A stretch of 64,000 nucleotides of DNA from UBA7662 sp036787895 (lineage in GTDB: Bacteria; Bacteroidota; Bacteroidia; UBA7662): assembly GCA_036787895.1 (NCBI GenBank), contig DAIQOK010000020.1, forward strand, positions 1 to 64,000, read 5' to 3'. This document shows, one piece after another, positions 16,332 through 23,933 of this stretch (positions within the stretch are counted from its first letter, which is position 1; each line of letters starts with the position of its first letter). Made by a program: the position numbers and the translations under genes. The notes below the pieces were generated by a model. That model was given only the letters and a program-made list of their open reading frames with translations. It made no database searches and was not told the DNA's origin.

Positions 16332-17443
16332 TTCATTACCCCCTCAATGATACTAAGTAGTTTTTCAGATACTTTTGACTTTGAAAAGTTTTCATACACA
16401 AAATTATAATTTGAAGCACTTGGCTTTTCGTTAAAACATTTTTCAAAAGCCCTTTCCCAGGCCGTTAAATCACCAGCAGGCAAAGGAAAAAAATGATGGG
16501 CAGCTGAATAGAAATCGTAAGTCGGTAATGCTGTTGCCAGAACCGGACAATCACAGGCGAGTGCTTCTGCAATGACGATGGAAAAAGTCTCAAAATGACT
16601 TGGCATACACAAGGCAGTGGCGTTTTGATAACATGATGCCAGGGCCTGTCCTTCGAGGAAACCTAACCATTGAATACCGTCAACTTCGATATATTCCTGT
16701 TGCTTTGCTGTGATATAGGCACCAGCTACCTGTAGTTCAAGTTGGGGCCATTTCAAGCGTAAACTTTGCCACAGTTCTACCACAAAGCCAAAATTTTTCT
16801 CTGTTGCCAAATTTGAAATATGAAGCAGATACGCAGCTCGGTCAGTCTGTTTCGCCGATCCGGGTTTAAACAATTCGGTGTTCACCACATTAGGCAATAG
16901 GCTATATCGGTTGAGCAAAGCATGTGAGCGCATGCTGTTTGCGAGATAGTTCGAGACTGCCAGAATGCGTTCGGCACGGTCGGCAACCAGCCTTGTAAAA
17001 TACTTTAAATAAAAACCTTTATAGCCTTGTCCTTCAGGCAAATAACCAGACCAATGTTCAATAATAATGTAAGGCCGGTTAAAAAGCAATTGATACAACC
17101 AGGCCAGTAAACCCGACCGCCACAATACATTTACCACCAGCAAATCACTTTTACCGGAAGTTCTTTCTTTCCGTCGAATCGCGATATGTAATGCCCACAA
17201 ATAACGCCAGGCGCGCACCAGACCAAATCCGCCAGCGGGATAATGTGAGACAAAATGATCGACCCCATGAATCAGCTCTCTTCGAACCTCTATCTTTTTT
17301 ACAGATACATCACTGATTGCTGCAACCAGCGCCACGCTATGTTTGGCATCCATGGCCGCAGCTTCTGCATGTTGCCAAATGAAGATGCCATTGCGGGAAC
17401 CGGGCGATTCAGGGTACCACGAAGCGAGAAAAAGGAGATTCAT
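16328..17443 (-). CDS. Glycosyltransferase family 4
   Basis: 371 residues with a GT-B fold. The N-terminal acceptor domain starts MNLLFLASWYPESPGSRNGIF, a common GT4 opening, and the C-terminal donor domain contains LLHISNLATEKNFG and the E-x7-E motif in PSHFETFSIVIAEALACDCPV-type sequence. It would transfer a sugar from a nucleotide donor to a lipid-linked or surface glycan. First gene of the operon with the flippase and AsnB; divergent from the OstA-like gene with 89 bases between start codons. Donor and acceptor cannot be told from sequence. Confidence 0.88.
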   Translation of the reverse strand: MNLLFLASWYPESPGSRNGIFIWQHAEAAAMDAKHSVALVAAISDVSVKKIEVRRELIHGVDHFVSHYPAGGFGLVRAWRYLWALHIAIRRKERTSGKSDLLVVNVLWRSGLLAWLYQLLFNRPYIIIEHWSGYLPEGQGYKGFYLKYFTRLVADRAERILAVSNYLANSMRSHALLNRYSLLPNVVNTELFKPGSAKQTDRAAYLLHISNLATEKNFGFVVELWQSLRLKWPQLELQVAGAYITAKQQEYIEVDGIQWLGFLEGQALASCYQNATALCMPSHFETFSIVIAEALACDCPVLATALPTYDFYSAAHHFFPLPAGDLTAWERAFEKCFNEKPSASNYNFVYENFSKSKVSEKLLSIIEGVMN

Positions 17444-17500
17444 ATTCAGATGAAAATGCGAAATGCAGCAAAAGGAACGTTAAAACTACACGAATTCGCC

Positions 17501-17508
17501 TAATTTTG
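17501..17508 (+). promoter_or_regulatory. -7 promoter box of the OstA-like gene
   Basis: TAATTTTG matches TAnnTTTG. The predicted start of transcription near 17513 makes the upstream TTG at 17506 impossible as start codon and supports TTG 17533. Confidence 0.5.
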
Positions 17509-17532
17509 GACTTACGTTTCTTCAATAAACCT

Positions 17533-19137
17533 TTGAAAAGCCTCTTTTTATTCTTTTTTTGCCTGTTTCCAGGGCTATTGGGCGCTCAGACCAAAAGCAT
17601 GATCACCATAGAAAGATCGCGTGAGGGCACTTACGAAGAGGTAAATGGCCAGAAGATGCGGAAACTCATTGGCGACGTCATTTTGCGTCAAAATGATGTA
17701 CAATTGTATTGCGACAGTGCCTATCTCTACATCATCGAAAACAAAGCCACCGCTTTTGGTCGCGTTCGTATTCTCCAACCTGGAAAAATGGATGCTATAG
17801 CCAGCTATCTGGAATATGATGGCAACACCAAAGAGACCTATCTGAAAGGCAATGTGGTGGTTACTGATGGGGAAATGACGTTAAAAACGGAGATACTTCA
17901 TTACAATACCGCCTCCAAAATTGCCTATTACAATACACCGGCAGTCATTACCAATGCCGAAGCTATTCTCAAAAGCAAACAAGGCCGGTACGATAGCAAC
18001 CTGAAAAAATTGTTTTTCCGTAAAGAGGTCAGCATAGCCCATCCCGATTTTCGGCTACGGGGCGACACCCTGCACTACCATACGGTGCTCAAGAAGGCTG
18101 ATTTTTTTGGTCCTACTTTTATTTATTCAGATAGAAGTACAACCTACACCGAAGGGGGCTGGTTCAAAACACAGACCAGAGAATCTTTTCTCACCAAAAA
18201 CGGTCAGGTGGTAATCGATAGCCACCAATTCATTCGGGCCGATACGATATACTTCAACGACAGCCTGCAACGTGGCTACTGTAAAATCGGGGTACAGATC
18301 ATTGATACCTTGGAAAAGACCGAAATACGTGGTGGTTATACCCGTTTCGATCGCAAAAAGGGAACTTCAGTCGTTTACGACTTCCCCTTGATGATGAATT
18401 TTAGTGATCCGGACACATTATATCTCACCGCAGATACCATTTACCAAAACCGCATTGGAGATAGCACTAATGTTCTATTAGCTCATTTTCAACCGGTTAT
18501 TAAGAAATCTGATTTACTCTTGCTCTGTGATTCCTTGAGTTATGTTGAAGCAGATTCGGTCTTCAAATTTTTTAAGGATCCCGTGATTTGGTCGGATGAT
18601 TTTCAAATTACCTCCCAGTTCATGGAGCTTTATACCCGTGGAAGTGAGTTTGACCGACTGGAAATGTATCGAGAGGGCCTGATGGTGAAGGAAGAAGACA
18701 GCATACGTTTCAGTCAGATTAAAGGCAAAGACATGACCGCCTGGTTTGCCGACCGACAAATGGCTCGGATAGATGTAAAAGGCAACGGCGAGAGTATTTA
18801 TTATGTAGAGCGAGAAGATGGCAGTTTAATGGGTGCGAACAAGATTGAATCGAGCGATATTACCATACTCATGGAAAACAATCGACCAGTTGATATCCGC
18901 TTTTACAAGGAACCGGTAGCTATACTCCACCCCATCGACAAAGTAGATCCCTATGCCTTTCGCCTGAAAGGTTTTAAATGGGAAGCTGAGCGCAAAAAAT
19001 TAGCCTCCTTCCGCATGGAGGAGGCCTTCATTTGTAATCCGGAAAGAGGCTTATACCAATTGCTTAACCTCCCGATAAGCGCTGCTCAACCAACTCCAGC
19101 AGTTCAGCTTCAAGTGCCAGCGCCTGCTTCAGAATAG
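17533..19137 (+). CDS. OstA-like (LptA/LptD N-terminal domain) exported protein
   Basis: 534 residues from TTG 17533, chosen because it gives a proper signal peptide (MKSLFLFFFCLFPGLLGAQ) and because the in-frame TTG at 17506 lies inside a perfect -7 box (TAATTTTG, 17501-17508). The N-terminal third shows the repetitive LptA/OstA beta-jellyroll pattern (GDVILRQNDVQLYCDSAYLY, ASYLEYDGNTKETYLKGNVVV); the rest continues the beta-taco-like repeats. Bacteroidota OstA-like proteins are thought to take part in lipopolysaccharide transport through the periplasm. Its 3' end overlaps the convergent ftcD gene by 74 bases, unusually long for this window. Confidence 0.82.
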   Translation: MKSLFLFFFCLFPGLLGAQTKSMITIERSREGTYEEVNGQKMRKLIGDVILRQNDVQLYCDSAYLYIIENKATAFGRVRILQPGKMDAIASYLEYDGNTKETYLKGNVVVTDGEMTLKTEILHYNTASKIAYYNTPAVITNAEAILKSKQGRYDSNLKKLFFRKEVSIAHPDFRLRGDTLHYHTVLKKADFFGPTFIYSDRSTTYTEGGWFKTQTRESFLTKNGQVVIDSHQFIRADTIYFNDSLQRGYCKIGVQIIDTLEKTEIRGGYTRFDRKKGTSVVYDFPLMMNFSDPDTLYLTADTIYQNRIGDSTNVLLAHFQPVIKKSDLLLLCDSLSYVEADSVFKFFKDPVIWSDDFQITSQFMELYTRGSEFDRLEMYREGLMVKEEDSIRFSQIKGKDMTAWFADRQMARIDVKGNGESIYYVEREDGSLMGANKIESSDITILMENNRPVDIRFYKEPVAILHPIDKVDPYAFRLKGFKWEAERKKLASFRMEEAFICNPERGLYQLLNLPISAAQPTPAVQLQVPAPASE

Positions 19138-20755
19138 TATCTGCTTCTGTGGTAACTTTATCTGAGTAACTTTTATCCTTAATGCCGCTTATATTGACTT
19201 TTACATTCATATATGCGCCATAAACAGCCGTTCGGGCACAAAGCACGCCAACACCGGCATCGGTTACAGAATTCGGATTTCCTTTTTCAATCATTGCCCG
19301 GAGGAGGGCGAAAGTCTGAATACATAAACGCATGACCGACAAAGGAGTTTCAATGGCCACCACTGTAGCCGCTTGAATGGCTGCTGAACGGATTTGTTTT
19401 TCCTCCACTGTGTTTTTTGGTAGGGCAAATGCCTGCATGATGCCATCAAAGGCAAGGGTATCTTCATCCACTTTCGCTAAAAGTTGTTCTTTCAGCAGTT
19501 GACAGGCCACAGCGTTTTTATTGAAGTAGTCGAATTGCTCTTCCCAGCCTCTTTTAGCTGCTGATAAATTGGCTACCATAGCCCCCAATGAAATACCTAA
19601 AGCACCAACATAGGCCGAAATCGAACCTCCGCCGGGAGCAGGTGATTCTGAAGCTGTTTCATTCGCGAAGGCTTTCAGGTTCATATTCACCAAACGACTG
19701 GCAGCGGCATTCGCTATGACATATTCAATGATTTTTTTCTGAGGATCAAAGGGTGCTAGTTCAGCCAACCCCATCGAACGAACGGCAGTCGTAATTAATT
19801 CTGCATCTGAAACTCCGGCAGAACGCCCCATTTTAGTCAGGAAGTACCTTCCGGCATCGAACAAGGCCTGAAGTGGAATTAATCCTACCAATTCTGAGCC
19901 GGTAATTCGCACCCCTCTTTCGCCAGCCGCACGCACTACCTCATCAAAAGCCTTGTGAACCGGAGTGACCGCAATATTGGTCAGGTTCATGGAAATTTGA
20001 GCAAAACCATACTCTTCGATGAACCAGCCCACCGCTTTCACCGACTTCAAGGTTCCGGGTATCCGTATGGGTTCTCCGTTGGCATCTGTCTCCACTTCTC
20101 CTAATACTGGATGGCCCTTGCGTTTAATTCGGCCGGCTTCGCGTACATCAAAGGCAATGGCATTGGCAATTCGTGTAGATGGTGTGTTGAGATTGATATT
20201 ATAGGCAATCAGAAATTCACGTGCTCCGATGACCGTTGCACCCGATTGCGCATTGAAGCTGGCTGGCCCAAAATCAGGCTTCCAATTGGGATCTTGTAAT
20301 TTTTTAGGCAGTCCTTCATATTCGCCAGCGCGAATCGTAGCCAGATTTTCACGTTCTGGTTTAGAAGCCGCCTTTTCGTAGAGATAAACCGGTATGCCCA
20401 ATTCTTCACCAACCCGCTTACCCAGTTTACGGGCATATTCAGCGGCCTCTTCCATGCTCACACCGCTGATTGGAATCAATGGACAAACATCCGTAGCCCC
20501 CATACGCGCATGTTCACCACTGTGTTTACGCATATCTATCAGTTCTGCTGCTTTTTTGATAGCCAAATAGGCTGCTTCAATTACAGCCTCAGGTGCACCC
20601 ACGAAGGTCACTACCGTCCGGTTGGTAGCTTTGCCCGGATCAACATCCAACAATTTCACCCCGTTTACCGTTTCAATCTGGTCGGTAATTTGTTTGATTA
20701 CAGCCATGTCGCGACCTTCTGAAAAATTCGGTACGCATTCAATCAGTTTTTGCAT
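19064..20755 (-). CDS. ftcD: Bifunctional glutamate formimidoyltransferase / formimidoyltetrahydrofolate cyclodeaminase
   Basis: 563 residues, the length of the fused enzyme of histidine degradation. The N-terminal half begins KLIECVPNFSEGRD and includes NRTVVTFVG and RKHSGEHARMGATDVCPLIP, the formimidoyltransferase signature; the C-terminal half (about 350 onward) has SPAPGGGSISAYVGALG, typical of the cyclodeaminase. The fusion passes the polyglutamylated folate intermediate between active sites. Other hut genes are not in the window. A TAACTTTG -7 box lies at 20782-20775 on the minus strand, 19 bases before the ATG. The last 74 bases overlap the convergent OstA-like gene. Confidence 0.93.
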   Translation of the reverse strand: MQKLIECVPNFSEGRDMAVIKQITDQIETVNGVKLLDVDPGKATNRTVVTFVGAPEAVIEAAYLAIKKAAELIDMRKHSGEHARMGATDVCPLIPISGVSMEEAAEYARKLGKRVGEELGIPVYLYEKAASKPERENLATIRAGEYEGLPKKLQDPNWKPDFGPASFNAQSGATVIGAREFLIAYNINLNTPSTRIANAIAFDVREAGRIKRKGHPVLGEVETDANGEPIRIPGTLKSVKAVGWFIEEYGFAQISMNLTNIAVTPVHKAFDEVVRAAGERGVRITGSELVGLIPLQALFDAGRYFLTKMGRSAGVSDAELITTAVRSMGLAELAPFDPQKKIIEYVIANAAASRLVNMNLKAFANETASESPAPGGGSISAYVGALGISLGAMVANLSAAKRGWEEQFDYFNKNAVACQLLKEQLLAKVDEDTLAFDGIMQAFALPKNTVEEKQIRSAAIQAATVVAIETPLSVMRLCIQTFALLRAMIEKGNPNSVTDAGVGVLCARTAVYGAYMNVKVNISGIKDKSYSDKVTTEADTILKQALALEAELLELVEQRLSGG

Positions 20756-20844
20756 CGGTTTAGACTTAAAGGTGCAAAGTTAGGGTTTAGCCCGACGCAA
20801 TAAAGAGATAACATCTTTGTCCTATATTGCCGCAAAGAAGTACT

Positions 20845-22155
20845 ATGATACGGTTTATCTTCAGCTGCTGCCTGCTTGTTTTGCCATCTTTACTTTGGGC
20901 TCAATTAAAATCGGGTCCTATGTTGGGCCATATTGAATTACGTTCGGCTAAAATCTGGGTACAAACCGAAAAAGAGGCACTTGTTCGGCTTGAAATAAAA
21001 AAACAACACAGCAAAGGTTCATGGACATGGGCTGGCACACAAAAAAGCGGGGCAGAATCAGCCTATTGTTTAAGTTTCGACATCAGCCAACTCGAACCGG
21101 GGACCACTTATGTTTACCGCCTTAAAGTGGGGGGTAAAGAGGTTTCAAGACCCTACCCTCTACAATTCACTACCCAACAATTGTGGCAATGGCGAACCGA
21201 TGCACCTGATTTTAAAGTAGCCATGGGTAGTTGCAACTACATCAACGAGGCAGCTTATGACCGGCCAGGTAAACCTTATGGTGGTGATTATTTTATTTTT
21301 GAAAAAATAGCTGAGACCAAACCTGACCTCATGTTGTGGCTCGGCGACAATACTTATCTAAGGGAGGTCGACTGGAACAGTCGTTCAGGCGTACTTCATC
21401 GGTATACCCATAGCCGATCTATCCCCGAAATGCAAAAGTTATTGGCAAGCTGTCCACAGTATGCCATATGGGACGATCATGACTATGGGCCAAACGACGC
21501 TAATAGCAGTTGGATACATAAAAACTGGACACTAGAGGCATTTCAAACCTTTTGGGCCAACCCCAGTAGTGGTCTTCAGCCACAATCCGGCATAACTACA
21601 GCATTCAGCTACAACGATATCGACTTTTTTCTGCTTGATGATCGTTGGTTTCGCTCTTCTGAAAAATTAACCGACAGTTGTGAACGCAAAATGTTGGGTG
21701 ATATGCAGCTTGAATGGCTCATTAATGCACTAAAATTTAGTCAGGCACCCTTCAAAATCGTTGCGATTGGCAGCCAGGTTTTAAATAGTATGGCTGTATA
21801 TGAGAATTATGCACAATTCCCGTGCGAGCGAGAAAAGTTGCTTGGTAGAATTGGTGCGGAAGGTATTAAAAATGTGATTTTTGTCACCGGCGACCGACAC
21901 CACAGTGAAATTAGCCGACTAGAAAAGGACGGCGTTGTCATGCACGATATTACTGCCTCGCCACTTACCTCTTCTTTTCCAGCCAATCGTGACAACGAAC
22001 CCAATGCCAATCGCATTGGTGGAAGCCTGGTATTAAAACGTAATTTCGCCCTCTTCGAATTCAGCGGTTCACGTAAAGAAAGAAGCTTGCTTATTCGATT
22101 TGTGGACAATACGGGAAATGAAGTTTACCGTTACAATTTGGAAAGACAACCTTAA
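20845..22155 (+). CDS. PhoD-like metallophosphatase, secreted
   Basis: 436 residues from ATG 20845, which gives a signal peptide (MIRFIFSCCLLVLPSLLWAQ). An N-terminal fibronectin-like purple-acid-phosphatase-type domain (about 20-115) precedes the metallophosphoesterase core: AMGSCNYIN, LMLWLGDNTYLRE, AIWDDHDYGPND and FVTGDRHHSE provide the metal ligands. PhoD enzymes are calcium/iron-dependent phosphodiesterases or monoesterases that act on the periplasmic or cell surface side. A CATCTTTG promoter-like box lies upstream around 20811-20819. The following DUF4442 gene starts ten bases after the stop. Confidence 0.88.
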   Translation: MIRFIFSCCLLVLPSLLWAQLKSGPMLGHIELRSAKIWVQTEKEALVRLEIKKQHSKGSWTWAGTQKSGAESAYCLSFDISQLEPGTTYVYRLKVGGKEVSRPYPLQFTTQQLWQWRTDAPDFKVAMGSCNYINEAAYDRPGKPYGGDYFIFEKIAETKPDLMLWLGDNTYLREVDWNSRSGVLHRYTHSRSIPEMQKLLASCPQYAIWDDHDYGPNDANSSWIHKNWTLEAFQTFWANPSSGLQPQSGITTAFSYNDIDFFLLDDRWFRSSEKLTDSCERKMLGDMQLEWLINALKFSQAPFKIVAIGSQVLNSMAVYENYAQFPCEREKLLGRIGAEGIKNVIFVTGDRHHSEISRLEKDGVVMHDITASPLTSSFPANRDNEPNANRIGGSLVLKRNFALFEFSGSRKERSLLIRFVDNTGNEVYRYNLERQP

Positions 22156-22164
22156 ATCTCAACA

Positions 22165-22641
22165 ATGAAATTTCGCCCCTGGCAAATCAAGTGGATGTTA
22201 TCACTTTTTCCTCCCCTTCTCTTTTCAAGGGTACAGGTAATGGCCATTGCCAATGATTTCAGTTGGGCCGAGATCAGAGTAAAACACAGTATATTTAACA
22301 AAAACCTCCAAAAGACCATCTTTGGAGGTACCATATTCAGTGCCTTTGACCCATTTCACGCCATTTTGTTTTGGCAGATTTTCGCACATCGCGGACAAAA
22401 GTTGGAGGCCTGGCTTAAAAGTGCCAGCATCGATTATAAAAAGCCTGCGGCTTCTGATTTGTTGATTCGTTTTGAAATCACTGCTGACGATATGCTGGCT
22501 GCTGAAGCAGGCTTAAAGAGTGACGGCAAGTTTGAACGATGGATGACCGCACAAGCCATTGACAAATCCGGCAATATCTGTGCTGAAGCACGTTTATTGG
22601 TCTATTTACGTAATTTCAAAGGACACTCCGCCAACTTCTAA
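22165..22641 (+). CDS. DUF4442 hotdog-fold thioesterase-like protein
   Basis: 158 residues. The pattern MLSLFPPLLFSRVQVMAIANDFSWAEI with a central helix region (AFDPFHAILFW) and the C-terminal beta strand (GNICAEARLLVYLR) fits the DUF4442 branch of the hotdog thioesterase superfamily (PaaI/YiiD-like). Members are presumed acyl-CoA or acyl-carrier thioesterases; catalytic residues cannot be assigned with certainty. It lies ten bases after the PhoD-like gene and is probably co-transcribed. The yceI promoter starts 43 bases downstream. Confidence 0.75.
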   Translation: MKFRPWQIKWMLSLFPPLLFSRVQVMAIANDFSWAEIRVKHSIFNKNLQKTIFGGTIFSAFDPFHAILFWQIFAHRGQKLEAWLKSASIDYKKPAASDLLIRFEITADDMLAAEAGLKSDGKFERWMTAQAIDKSGNICAEARLLVYLRNFKGHSANF

Positions 22642-22683
22642 AATCTCCTTTCATTTCAATCTAAAAATATAAACCTATCAATG

Positions 22684-22714
22684 TTGCAACTTTAATGTTT
22701 GGACATTATCTTTG
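22684..22714 (+). promoter_or_regulatory. yceI promoter
   Basis: TTG at 22684-22686, a 20-base spacer and TATCTTTG at 22707-22714: a full match to the Bacteroidota -33/-7 consensus. The predicted leader is about 16 bases before the ATG at 22735. Confidence 0.75.
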
Positions 22715-22734
22715 ACCAACTTAAAAAAAACAAC

Positions 22735-23385
22735 ATGAAAAAATTAGTTCTTGCCGCTACAATTGTAGCCAGTGCTGCTTTGGTAGCCTTTACAAACACT
22801 TCAAAAACTGAAAACCACAACACCGCTACTGTAATCACAGCTGCTGATTTACCAGCTACCGGAAGTTGGGCGTTGGATGCTGCACATTCCAATGTGAAAT
22901 TCACCGTATCTCACCTGGTTATTTCCGAAGTTGACGGACACTTCAAAATGTTCGACGGTAAAATGACCAACAGCAAAGCTGATTTTACCGATGCCAAAAT
23001 GGAATTTACGGTTGATGTAGCATCAATCAATACCGAAAACAGCATGCGCGACGATCACCTGAAATCTGATGATTTTTTTAATGCTGCCAAATTTCCAAAG
23101 ATGAAGTTTGTAAGTAAATCGTTCAAAAAATTGAGCGGCAATAAATATGAACTGACCGGTGAGCTCACCATTCGTGATGTAACCAAAGCTGTAACCTTTG
23201 CTGTTACTTATGGTGGAATTGTTAAAGACCCTTATGGAAACATCAAAGCAGGCTTTAAAGCCAAGAGTACAATCAACCGCAAAGCCTATGGTTTGATGTG
23301 GAGTGCAATGACCGAAGCCGGTGGAGCTGTTGTTGGCGATGACGTTGACATTAACCTGAATATACAATTGGCTAAAAAAGGCTAA
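22735..23385 (+). CDS. YceI family periplasmic lipid-binding-like protein
   Basis: 216 residues from ATG 22735 with signal peptide (MKKLVLAATIVASAALVAF) and no lipobox. The YceI domain begins GSWALDAAHSNVKFTVSHLV and continues with FDGKMTNSKADFTDAKMEFTVDVASINT, DDHLKSDDFFNAAKFP and ELTIRDVTKAVTF, all canonical. The family forms a lipocalin-like barrel binding polyprenyl or other isoprenoid chains. A strong consensus promoter precedes it. It is followed by a terminator hairpin and a MarR regulator gene, a pairing common in Bacteroidota, so MarR probably controls it. A second YceI, a lipoprotein, lies at 51769-52425. Confidence 0.9.
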   Translation: MKKLVLAATIVASAALVAFTNTSKTENHNTATVITAADLPATGSWALDAAHSNVKFTVSHLVISEVDGHFKMFDGKMTNSKADFTDAKMEFTVDVASINTENSMRDDHLKSDDFFNAAKFPKMKFVSKSFKKLSGNKYELTGELTIRDVTKAVTFAVTYGGIVKDPYGNIKAGFKAKSTINRKAYGLMWSAMTEAGGAVVGDDVDINLNIQLAKKG

Positions 23386-23400
23386 GAATCTTATAAATTT

Positions 23401-23438
23401 ATGCCCTGACCCAATAATGGGTTGGGGCATTGTTTTTT
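23401..23438 (+). terminator. Terminator/attenuator hairpin between yceI and marR
   Basis: A 13-pair stem (23401-23413 with 23418-23430, including two G-U pairs), loop ATAA and a TG-TTTTTT tail ending at 23438. The marR start codon is the next base, so read-through from yceI passes through this structure. Confidence 0.85.
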
Positions 23439-23891
23439 ATGGGCATACTGGAAGATATCAAACAAAAGCGGGCATTCAGAAATGAACACCAAAAAGCCGT
23501 TGTGAATATTTTGTTCACGTATAGCTGGTTACAGGAAAAAATCAGGCTGTCGATAGAGCCCTTCGACATTACCATGCAGCAATACAATGTGCTGCGCATC
23601 CTTCGTGGAAGCCACCCTGACCCCATTAGCACACAAGAAATTCGTAAACGCATGTTGGACAAGATGTCAGACGTATCTCGCATCGTTGATCGACTCATTC
23701 TGAAGAAATTGGTCATGAAACGGGTTTGCGACGCCGACAAGCGCCTGGTAGACGTTTCAATAAGCAAATCAGGCCTTGAATTGTTGAGTACTATGGATGC
23801 TTATGAGAATGAAATGGACAGTGTCATTCAGAACATTAGTGAGTCGGAAGCGGCAGAACTCAATCGTATACTTGATAAGATGCGACAATAG
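23439..23891 (+). CDS. MarR family transcriptional regulator
   Basis: 150 residues from ATG 23439 (MGILEDIKQ). The winged helix-turn-helix is visible: DITMQQYNVLRILRG, PISTQEIRKRMLDKMSDVSRIVDRLILKKLV and the wing CDADKRLVDVSISKSG. Such dimers respond to phenolic or other small lipophilic compounds or oxidative stress. The start codon follows directly on the T-run of the hairpin that terminates yceI. Expression therefore depends on read-through or on a weak promoter candidate inside that region (TTG 23368-23370, TAAATTTA 23394-23401), which would start transcription inside the hairpin stem. Autoregulation together with yceI is likely but inferred. Confidence 0.9.
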   Translation: MGILEDIKQKRAFRNEHQKAVVNILFTYSWLQEKIRLSIEPFDITMQQYNVLRILRGSHPDPISTQEIRKRMLDKMSDVSRIVDRLILKKLVMKRVCDADKRLVDVSISKSGLELLSTMDAYENEMDSVIQNISESEAAELNRILDKMRQ

Positions 23892-23911
23892 AAACATTGA
23901 ACCTAATTCAT

Positions 23912-23919
23912 TAAATTTG
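23912..23919 (+). promoter_or_regulatory. -7 promoter box of the SBBP-repeat gene
   Basis: TAAATTTG is a perfect TAnnTTTG match lying 14 bases before the ATG at 23934. Confidence 0.5.
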
Positions 23920-23933
23920 GAGAAAATGTACTC

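Noticed and set aside
17506..17532. TTG 17506 as start of the OstA-like gene
   Set aside because: It lies within the -7 box (17501-17508) and gives no better signal peptide than TTG 17533.
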